Source: an uncultured Caulobacteraceae bacterium (lineage in GTDB: Bacteria > Pseudomonadota > Alphaproteobacteria > Caulobacterales > Caulobacteraceae). Taken from it: a DNA stretch of 64,000 nucleotides. Both the position numbers and the translations under genes were made by a program. The stretch spans positions 62,001-126,000 of the forward strand of contig CAIQJF010000034.1 of NCBI GenBank assembly GCA_903872075.1, in the 5' to 3' direction. Position 1 is the stretch's first letter; each line of letters begins with the position of its first letter. This document shows positions 56,741-64,000 of the stretch, one piece after another. The notes below the pieces were generated by a model. It made no database searches, was not told the DNA's origin, and was given only the letters and a program-made list of their open reading frames with translations.

Positions 56741-59029
56741 CTATCCACGGAAAATCAGCCGCGCTTCGGCCAGCTTGCGCACGCGCTCGATCGGGAAGCC
56801 GTAGTCTCGCAGGACCTCTACGGTGTGTTCGCCCAGGCCCGGGTCGAGCCGCTCGAAACCTGACCCGCCGCGACTGAACTCGGCGAACGTCCGGCTGGCG
56901 ACCATATCGCCCCATAAAGGGTGACGTCGCAGCTCGAAGAAGCCGCTCTCCCACAGCCATTCCTCGCCGCGGGCCTCGTCGCCATCGAGCACCGGCGCGG
57001 CCGGGATTCCGGCCTCGGCCAGGACCGCGAGCAGGGCGTCGCGCGGCCGCTCGCAGATCAGTTCGGTGATCTCATAGGCTAGGTCGCCGCGCCGGGGCTG
57101 GTTCAACACGTCGGGATAGCGGTCGGCCCACTCTTCCGCGCCCAGGACGCGTTCAAGCGCCTCTGCGTGCGTCGTCGTGCTCGCCGCCAGGGTGATCCAG
57201 CCATCCGCACAGGGGTAGTAGCGCTCCAGCGCCGTCAGGCCGATGCAGTCCCGCTCGCCTTCCGGCGGCGGCGGGGCGCCGGGCCAGGTGGTCAGGGCGC
57301 CGGATTGAAAGAGGGCGCTTTGGGCGGCGAGACAGGTTTCAACGTTCTGCCCCAGACCGGTCCGCTCCCGGGCGTTCAGGGCCGCGATCACCCCGAAGGC
57401 CGTCACCGCGGCCGTGGCCACGTCATTGATCGCGACGGAATGGAACACAGGCTCCTCGCCCGGCCCACCTTGGGCGGCCATCATGCCGCTGCGGGCCTGC
57501 AGCAGGGGATCGAACCCGGGCAGATGCGCCTCCGCGCCGGTGGATCCATAGGCGTTGATCGAGGCCGAGATGATGCGCGGATTGACCGCCCTCAGGGTCG
57601 CATAGTCGATGCCCAGCCGCGAGCGCACCCCCAGCCGATAGTTGTCCACCACGACGTCCGCGGTGCGGGCCATGTCGAGGAACGCCGCGCGACCCTCCGG
57701 GTCCTTGAGGTTGAGCCCCAGGCCGCGCTTGCCGCGATTGTGGTTGGTGAAGCCGGGCCCGAACGGCCTGAAGGGATCGCCCTCGGCGGACTCCACCTTC
57801 ACCACGTCCGCCCCGAAACAGGCCAGGATCGCGCTGGCGTAGGCCCCGGCGATGACTGTGCCCAGGTCAAGCACCTTCACCCCGGCCAGCGGCTGGCGGG
57901 CGTCGCCGCCGGGCGAGGGCGTCGCCGGACGCGGGGTCGCGAAGACCTTGAGATCTTCCGGACCTGCCTCGCGCATGAGTCCGCGCACGGCGCCGGGCGT
58001 TTCGGCCAGTTTGATCGGGACACCCGGCATCTCCACCGTCCCCAGGTCGGGGTGGTCGAAGGTCAGGCGCATCCCGTTGTCAGTCATGGGGCCGCTCCTG
58101 AGCCAGTCCGCGCGCCTGGAGACCGGCGCGGCGGGGACGTCGTGGTCGGCGAGGAGTTTCAGCCAGTGTGCGCGGGGCCGTTCGGCGAATACCCGCTCGA
58201 TCAGCCGTCCCGGATCGACCGTCGGCCCGGCCGTCATCATCCGCTCGCGCAGACGCAGGGCGTCCACCGCCCGCTCGAAGAAGTGGGGAAACAGGGTGGC
58301 CAGGAACAGCCACTCGCCGTCGGCGCACTGATAGAGGCGGTAGCTTGCGGACCCGCCCAGGGGGTGACCCTGCATCATGCCGGGCGCGTCGAGCAGTCCG
58401 ACCGGCCCGGCGACCTCGGCGTTGCCATGGGCGCCGCTCACCCTGACCGCCTGGCCCAGCCCGGTGCGATGGCGGTCTTTCAGCGCCGCGCCCACCGCGG
58501 CCGCGGCCATCACCGCCTGGCCATGGTGCAGCATGGGCATGATGTGCCAGATCGGCTGGTGCGCGTAGCTCCCCTGACGAAACGCCGTACCGGTCAGGCC
58601 CGCCAGCATGGCGTGATGCTCCGGCAGATGGCTCCAGGGGCCGCTGACGCCATAGGGTGGGACCCAGAGGTGGATAAGCCGGGGGTTTCGCGCGGTGAGG
58701 GTCGCGGCGTCCAGCCCGAGGCTCTCCAGATGGCCGGGCGCGTGATCAAACACGGCGACGTCCGCCGCGGCGACTAGGTCAGCTACAGACGCGAGATCGG
58801 CATCGCTCGACAGGTCCAGGACCGTTCTCGACTTGCCGCGATTCCATGTCAGATAGCCCGGCCGCGCCGCGATCCGGTCGCCGCCCGGCGGCTCGACCTT
58901 GATCACCTCGGCCCCGAAATCGGCCAGCATCATGGTCGCCATAGGCCCGGCCAGGCCCTGCGACACATCCACCACGCGCACGCCCGCGAACGCCGTCAAA
59001 CCCGCTTCTCCCCGCTGTCTCCGAACCAT
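56741..59029 (-). CDS. Tandem-fused CaiB/BaiF (family III) CoA-transferase
   Basis: Two consecutive family repeats: FAGVRVVDVSQGLAGPMATMMLADFGAEVIKVEPPGGD and LAGVKVLDLGTVIAGAYASAILACFGADVVKVESAEGD; start approximate. Confidence 0.9.
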   Translation of the reverse strand: MVRRQRGEAGLTAFAGVRVVDVSQGLAGPMATMMLADFGAEVIKVEPPGGDRIAARPGYLTWNRGKSRTVLDLSSDADLASVADLVAAADVAVFDHAPGHLESLGLDAATLTARNPRLIHLWVPPYGVSGPWSHLPEHHAMLAGLTGTAFRQGSYAHQPIWHIMPMLHHGQAVMAAAAVGAALKDRHRTGLGQAVRVSGAHGNAEVAGPVGLLDAPGMMQGHPLGGSASYRLYQCADGEWLFLATLFPHFFERAVDALRLRERMMTAGPTVDPGRLIERVFAERPRAHWLKLLADHDVPAAPVSRRADWLRSGPMTDNGMRLTFDHPDLGTVEMPGVPIKLAETPGAVRGLMREAGPEDLKVFATPRPATPSPGGDARQPLAGVKVLDLGTVIAGAYASAILACFGADVVKVESAEGDPFRPFGPGFTNHNRGKRGLGLNLKDPEGRAAFLDMARTADVVVDNYRLGVRSRLGIDYATLRAVNPRIISASINAYGSTGAEAHLPGFDPLLQARSGMMAAQGGPGEEPVFHSVAINDVATAAVTAFGVIAALNARERTGLGQNVETCLAAQSALFQSGALTTWPGAPPPPEGERDCIGLTALERYYPCADGWITLAASTTTHAEALERVLGAEEWADRYPDVLNQPRRGDLAYEITELICERPRDALLAVLAEAGIPAAPVLDGDEARGEEWLWESGFFELRRHPLWGDMVASRTFAEFSRGGSGFERLDPGLGEHTVEVLRDYGFPIERVRKLAEARLIFRG

Positions 59030-59183
59030 GCGGGCGACGCGCCGCAGGGGCAAGCTTTGATGGAGACGCCCGCTCGCGCCGTCAGTTGAGGAGACGTCCT
59101 CACCCTGGCTCTTCGGGCGACCCGTGGTCGATCCCGATGTGTGTGTCTTGCCGACCGTCGAGGCGTCTCATCGGAGATGGATC

Positions 59184-59795
59184 ATGCGTACCCCAACATC
59201 ATCGACCCTCGCGGTCGCCGTTCTCGCCGCCGCGAGCCTCAGCCTCGGCGCCTGCGCCACCAAATCCTTCGTGCGCGAGCAGATGGGCGTGGTCGACGCC
59301 AAGGTGCAGACGACCCAGGGACAGGTCAGCGCCCAGCAAGGGCGCCTCGACGGCCACGAGACCAAACTCGCCGACCTCGACAAGACCTCCCGCGAAGCGC
59401 TCGAGCGCGCCCAGGCCGCCGGCAAGCTCGCCGAGGGCAAGTTCCTCTATTCCATGGTGCTGTCGGACGACTCGGTGAAGTTCCCGGTCGACGGCGCGGA
59501 TCTCTCGCCGGAGGCTAAGACCCGGCTGCTGGATTTCGTTCAGAAGCTCAAAGGCGACAACAAGAACGTATATCTCGAAATCCAGGGTCATACGGACGCC
59601 ACCGGCCCCAAGACGCTCAACAAGCGCCTGGGCGAGGAGCGGGCCGACGCCGTGCGGCTGTTCATGAATCAGCAGGGCGTGGCGCTGAACCGGATGTCGA
59701 TCATCTCCTATGGACCGGATGCGCCGGTCGCCCCCAACACCACCCGCGCCGGCCGCGCCCAGAACCGCCGCGTTGTGGTTATCGTCCTGGCCTGA
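59184..59795 (+). CDS. OmpA-family lipoprotein
   Basis: Lipobox LSLGACATKS; C-terminal NVYLEIQGHTDATGPKTLNKRLGEERADAVRLFMNQQGV. Confidence 0.93.
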   Translation: MRTPTSSTLAVAVLAAASLSLGACATKSFVREQMGVVDAKVQTTQGQVSAQQGRLDGHETKLADLDKTSREALERAQAAGKLAEGKFLYSMVLSDDSVKFPVDGADLSPEAKTRLLDFVQKLKGDNKNVYLEIQGHTDATGPKTLNKRLGEERADAVRLFMNQQGVALNRMSIISYGPDAPVAPNTTRAGRAQNRRVVVIVLA

Positions 59796-60547
59796 CGCCG
59801 GCCGGCGTCAGCAGGTCGGTCCAACGCCAGGCAGATGATCCCAGCGCCAACCGTGTTGGTCCCCGCGCTCCGGTCACGGTGAGCAGGATCAGGCCGCGCA
59901 CGGGCTGGGTGCGGCAGGCCGGCGGCGCGAAGCCGACCTCCCACAGGATGGCCTCGCGGACGGCGGCCAGTCCCTTGCCGTCCTCGGCGGCGCTCCGCAC
60001 CCAATCGCCGTCCCATGACCAGCGTCGCCGATCCGGCGGCGCTGGTCATGGCGGCGCGGACCAGAGGGTCGCGGCGCAGGGCGTTCTGAACGCGGGCGGC
60101 CATGTCGCAGCGACGGCCGCCGCCCTCGCCGCCGGACCCCGAGCCGCCGCCATCCTCGCCGGCGACCGCGGCGCCCGCCAGTTGCGCGGCGGTGAGCACT
60201 GGGCTGGGCTCGGCCGCGGGGATGGGTTCCACGGTCGTGGGTCGCGGAGACGGCGTGCGACGGATAAGGCTTTTCCGCGGGCTGGCGTTCGCCGGCGGCT
60301 TCCGAGGTCGTTTGGCCGGAGTCGCCGCCTTGGCCTTCGGCGCCGGCGCGGGCTTGGGCGCGACAGCGTCGAGCTGAAGAAGCGCGACGATCATGGCCTG
60401 CGGCTCCACCGGCGCCGGGGTTTCCAACCAGCTGGCCAGCAAGGCCCAAACGATCAGACCATGAACCGCCAGGCTCGCGGCGAGGGCGCTTCGCTGTCGA
60501 CGCGCCGCGACGGTCCGACCACGCTTTCCTTGAGGCTGTTCATCCAT
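59779..60547 (-). pseudogene. TonB-like membrane protein with apparent frameshift near 60010-60016
   Basis: N-terminal TM + Pro/Ala/Lys linker in one frame (to LVMGRRLG); plausible C-terminal continuation WDGDWVRSAAEDGKGLAAVREAILWEVGFAPPACRTQPVRGLILLTV...LGSSAWRWTDLL in another. Confidence 0.65.
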
Positions 60548-60619
60548 GCCGGCTCCAGACTGTCCCGAAGCCTAGACGCCGCCGCGCCGGACCCGCCGCA
60601 GCCTGAGGCGATCGGGAAG

Positions 60620-61192
60620 TCAGTCGGTGTCGAGGTGGGCGATGTCGTTGAGGCTGAGCAGATTGCGCTCACCCGTGCCGGCGCAGAGATAGCGATGGAC
60701 GCTGGTGTAGCGCGGCTCGAAGAACAGCCGGGGCTCCATGCGCAGCACATGGGCGGTCCAGACGTTGATCACGCCGCCGTGGCAGAACACCGCCACCCGC
60801 TTGCCCTTGTTGGCGGCGATGACCTCCTCCAGCGCGGTGACGACCGTCGACTGAAAGTCGGCGATATCCCGTGTCTGGCCTCTGGCCACGAAGCGCTTCC
60901 AGGCGTCGTAGTTGTCGCGCTTCAGCTCCTCCATGGGCGTGTAGGAGCCGGCGTCGCGGTCGAACTCCACGATGCCGTCATGGGTCTGGATCTCATGGCC
61001 CGCCAGGGCCGCGAACGGTTCGGCCGTCTGCACTGCCCGGCGCATGGTCGAGGACATCACCACATCAAACCGCTCCCGCGCCAGCCGCGTCGCCACCCGC
61101 CGCGCCTGGTCATGCCCTTCGTCGGCCAGGGGCGGGTCGCTGCTCTCCTGGCTGCGCACCGGTAGGCCATGGCGGATGAGGATCAGGTCCAT
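60620..61192 (-). CDS. Histidine phosphatase (phosphoglycerate mutase-like) family protein
   Basis: MDLILIRHGLP; AVFCHGGVINVW. Confidence 0.93.
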   Translation of the reverse strand: MDLILIRHGLPVRSQESSDPPLADEGHDQARRVATRLARERFDVVMSSTMRRAVQTAEPFAALAGHEIQTHDGIVEFDRDAGSYTPMEELKRDNYDAWKRFVARGQTRDIADFQSTVVTALEEVIAANKGKRVAVFCHGGVINVWTAHVLRMEPRLFFEPRYTSVHRYLCAGTGERNLLSLNDIAHLDTD

Positions 61193-61221
61193 CGTGTCTC
61201 GCTCGATCGAAAGGGGTGGGA

Positions 61222-61656
61222 TCAGGCAGGGATGACATGCAGGGCGGCTAGGCCGCCGTTTACGGCTGATGTCAGGAGGCGACGATCCAGTGTGGCCAGC
61301 CGGCCGCCCTTCGAACGCGCCAGGCCAAGCAGATAGGTGTCGGTGATCTGGCCGTGACCAAGCAGCCGATAGGGATCGACGCCTTCGGCGGCCACCAGGC
61401 TGATGTCATCGGACCAGAAGACGTGACCGTCCAACGATCGCAGTTGGATGAGCAGAGGCGCGACGGCCGCGGGCGATCCAGGCGAGTTGCCGTAGCCGGG
61501 GTGCCCGATGATCCGCAGCAAGCCGTTTTCCGTTATCGGGCAGGTCGCCCAGGATGTGCGGCCTTCCTGCTCGAACCATAGGTTTACTGGGGAATGGTGG
61601 ACGTGTGCGGGGTCGACCAGGGCAATCAGTACGTTCACGTCCAGCAGGAAGGTCAT
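61222..61656 (-). CDS. PIN-domain toxin (VapC-like)
   Basis: MTFLLDVNVLIALVDPAHVHHSPVNLWFE; TDTYLLGLARSKGGRLATLDRRL. Confidence 0.9.
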   Translation of the reverse strand: MTFLLDVNVLIALVDPAHVHHSPVNLWFEQEGRTSWATCPITENGLLRIIGHPGYGNSPGSPAAVAPLLIQLRSLDGHVFWSDDISLVAAEGVDPYRLLGHGQITDTYLLGLARSKGGRLATLDRRLLTSAVNGGLAALHVIPA

Positions 61657-61886
61657 TCCGGCGTGTCGTCCCGCAGCCGGTTGACCATCTCCAATGTCAC
61701 CGGCCGGGCGTCAGGACGCAGAGGGAGTCGCGGCACGCCGGTCGTGCTCACCGATGGTTCAGCTGTCCGCCTTAGCGCCTGACGGCTGAGCGACGAGATC
61801 ACCTCGCCTATGGTCCTCTTCTCGCGTTGCGCGAGATCGCGGGCCGCCTCAAGCACATCATCATCGATAGCGAGCGTCGTCCTCAT
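61653..61886 (-). CDS. Antitoxin (VapB/CopG-like)
   Basis: MRTTLAIDDDVLEAARDLAQREKRTIGEVISSLSRQAL; 4-bp overlap with toxin. Confidence 0.88.
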   Translation of the reverse strand: MRTTLAIDDDVLEAARDLAQREKRTIGEVISSLSRQALRRTAEPSVSTTGVPRLPLRPDARPVTLEMVNRLRDDTPE

Positions 61887-61930
61887 CGTGCATCAAACAT
61901 CAGATGTTTGCGCATCGGCGTCAAGGTTGC

Positions 61931-62557
61931 CTAGGCGGACGCGCGATGCTGTTCCAAAGTCCTGATCACGGCCGGGCGTTCGGACATGCGGCGGAAATGG
62001 TCGGCCAGGGCGGGCCAGCGGGCGATGTCGATCTCGTGGCTGGGCAGCCAGCCGGCGATCGTGAAGAGGTAGGGATCGGCGATCGAATAGGCCTCGCCCA
62101 TCACCCACGGCCCGGCGAACATGTCCTTCGCGATCAGCTCGAAGCAGTCGGCCAGCACAAACGGGGCCTTGCGCTTCATCTCCTCGATCGCCGCCGGATC
62201 GTCGGCCCATCGCGAGCCGCGCACCTTGTGGGAATGGGCCGGATGGACCGTCGAGCACAGATAGCTCGTGAACGCCTGCAGCTGGCCGAAGGCGAAAACA
62301 TCGTCCACAGGAGCCAGTTTCGCCTCCGGATGCGTCTGGGCGACATAGGCCAGAATCGCCGGGTTCTCGGTGATCACGCCGCGGTCAGTGACCAGGGCCG
62401 GCACGCGGCCCTTGGGGTTGATGGCCAGATACTCGGGGGTCCGCTGCGCGTTGGCGCGCAGGTCCACCCGCACGGCCCGGTAGTCGGCGCCCGCCTCTTC
62501 CAGGGCAATGTGCGAGGCCAGGGCGCAGCTGCCCGGCGAAAAATAGTAGGTCCACAT
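61931..62557 (-). CDS. Glutathione S-transferase
   Basis: YYFSPGSCALASHIALEEAGADYRAVRVDL; KGRVPALVTDRGVITENPAILAYVA. Confidence 0.94.
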   Translation of the reverse strand: MWTYYFSPGSCALASHIALEEAGADYRAVRVDLRANAQRTPEYLAINPKGRVPALVTDRGVITENPAILAYVAQTHPEAKLAPVDDVFAFGQLQAFTSYLCSTVHPAHSHKVRGSRWADDPAAIEEMKRKAPFVLADCFELIAKDMFAGPWVMGEAYSIADPYLFTIAGWLPSHEIDIARWPALADHFRRMSERPAVIRTLEQHRASA

Positions 62558-62561
62558 CGCC

Positions 62562-63401
62562 TCAGTCCTCCGCCACGCGGCCGCTCAGTTCGGCCACCTT
62601 GAGTTCGCCTTCGCGCGTCTGGCCGCCGATCTCAAGGAAGCGGGCCATGGCGCGCTGGGCGTCCGGGGTCCTGGTGAGCTGCTGGAAAAGGAAGCTCTCA
62701 TCGGCCAGGCCCTCATGCAGGGGCTTGTCGGCGCTGGTCACCGCCCGCTTGGCCAGCCGCACGGCGTCCGGCGGGAACGACGCGATCCGCCGGGCCAGGG
62801 CGTCCACGAACGGGCCGATCTCGTCGGCGGCGAGGGCGCGGTTCAGATAGCCCCAGCGCTCGGCGGTCTCGGCGTCGAGGTCGATGCCGCCCAGGATGAC
62901 TTCCAGGGTGCGCGCCCGGCCGATCAGGCGAGGCATACGCTGGGTGCCCGTGCCGCCGGGCAGGATGCCGATGGGCACCTCCATCTGATTGATGATCGTC
63001 TTGCCCTTCACCCCGAAGCGCATATCGAAGCTCATGGAGATCTCGCTGCCGCCGCCCCCGACCCGGCCCTCGATCTGGGCGATGGTGACGGTGTCCATGG
63101 TGCGGAACCGCTCGCACATGACGTGATAGGCGTTGCGGTCCCAAGGCTCGCGCTGCGGCGTGCCGTCTGTGGGGAACGTCAGGATCGCGCCCACGTCGAA
63201 GTGGGTGAGGAAGAAGTCCGGATCGGCGCTCTTCAGAACGAAGACCAGGGCCTCATCGTCGGCCTCCAGCTCCTGCGCCAGCCGCGCCAGCTCCGCGTAG
63301 AGCTCCAGGGTGATGATGTTGATCGGCGGCGCGTCTGCCACCGCCGTCACGATCCGCCCCTCCCGGGCGATGCGGATCAGGTTGTAGCCGTCATAGGCCA
63401 T
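62562..63401 (-). CDS. Enoyl-CoA hydratase/isomerase family protein
   Basis: APPINIITLELYAELARL; IAQIEGRVGGGGSEISMSFDMRF; GILPGGTGTQRMPRLIGRARTLEVILGG. Confidence 0.92.
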   Translation of the reverse strand: MAYDGYNLIRIAREGRIVTAVADAPPINIITLELYAELARLAQELEADDEALVFVLKSADPDFFLTHFDVGAILTFPTDGTPQREPWDRNAYHVMCERFRTMDTVTIAQIEGRVGGGGSEISMSFDMRFGVKGKTIINQMEVPIGILPGGTGTQRMPRLIGRARTLEVILGGIDLDAETAERWGYLNRALAADEIGPFVDALARRIASFPPDAVRLAKRAVTSADKPLHEGLADESFLFQQLTRTPDAQRAMARFLEIGGQTREGELKVAELSGRVAED

Positions 63402-63467
63402 GGCGTGTCCCTCCCTTTATCCCCGCCGCTGCGGCGGTGGGGTCATTCATCGTCCGTGGAAGCCGCG

Positions 63468-64000
63468 TCAGCCCTGCAGATGGGCGTCGAAGAAGGCGGC
63501 GATGTCGCGGAAGGCCGTGGCCGATTCCGGGCTGTCGAAGGCATAGATATATTCGGCGTGGCTCATGGCCTCATGAACTTCGAGCCGGGCGGTGACGCCG
63601 GCGTCGCGCATCTTGCGATAGACCCGCACCGAGTCGCTGAGCAGGATGTCGCGCGTGCCGGTGGTGACGATCGCCGGGGGGAAGCCCGCGTAGTCGCCGA
63701 AGATCGGCGAGATCAGGGGATCGGTAACGCCGGCCGGCCCCGCATAGACCGCCGCCATGGCCTGGCCCATGGTGTCGAAGCTGGTGAAGATGCCATCCAC
63801 CTCGGCGTTCACCGCATAGGAGTCGCTGGCGCCGGTGAGGTCCGCCCAGGGCGTGCCGAGGGCCAGGGCGCCGGGCAGGGCGAGGCCCAGCTGTTTCAGC
63901 TTGAGAACCAGGGCGAGGCTCAGGCCGCCGCCGGCCGAGGTGCCGAACACGCCGACCGAGCCCGGGGCCTGGGTCGCCGTGACCGCCTTCCACACCGCCA
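63468..64000 (-). CDS. Alpha/beta hydrolase (acetyl esterase-like), 5' truncated by window end
   Basis: GSVGVFGTSAGGGLSLALVLKLKQLG (GTSAGG); IVTTGTRDILLSDSVRVYRKM. Confidence 0.88.
   Translation of the reverse strand, partial: AVWKAVTATQAPGSVGVFGTSAGGGLSLALVLKLKQLGLALPGALALGTPWADLTGASDSYAVNAEVDGIFTSFDTMGQAMAAVYAGPAGVTDPLISPIFGDYAGFPPAIVTTGTRDILLSDSVRVYRKMRDAGVTARLEVHEAMSHAEYIYAFDSPESATAFRDIAAFFDAHLQG

Noticed and set aside
57167-58777. 536-aa ORF antisense to the CoA-transferase fusion
   Set aside because: Typical GC-rich shadow ORF with no motif support.

Overview
High-GC, gene-dense alphaproteobacterial chromosome segment, most like Caulobacterales (Caulobacter/Phenylobacterium) by gene content; this is inferred from the sequence, with no database search. 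I support about 57 protein-coding genes. I found no rRNA, tRNA, CRISPR array, prophage or transposase. The most notable locus is about 27.5-37.5 kb. It carries the five functions known for the Caulobacter ceramide pathway: acyl-ACP/CoA ligase, ceramide reductase-like SDR, dedicated ACP, serine palmitoyltransferase and a GNAT-type ceramide synthase. Embedded in the same tight operon is a single-chain LptF-LptG permease fusion, and a divergent MsbA-like ABC exporter flanks it. I propose this as a self-contained sphingolipid synthesis and export module. Other loci of note: a compact Pseudomonas-like pha cluster (PhaZ-PhaC-PhaD-phasin) whose PhaD-like gene lacks a canonical start codon; a translationally coupled MFS-P450-beta-lactamase-fold operon; a tandem CaiB/BaiF CoA-transferase fusion; an HtrA-like pseudoprotease; a PIN-domain toxin-antitoxin pair; an APH(6)-like kinase; two genes apparently broken by small indels; and a dispersed GC-rich palindromic intergenic repeat family present twice.
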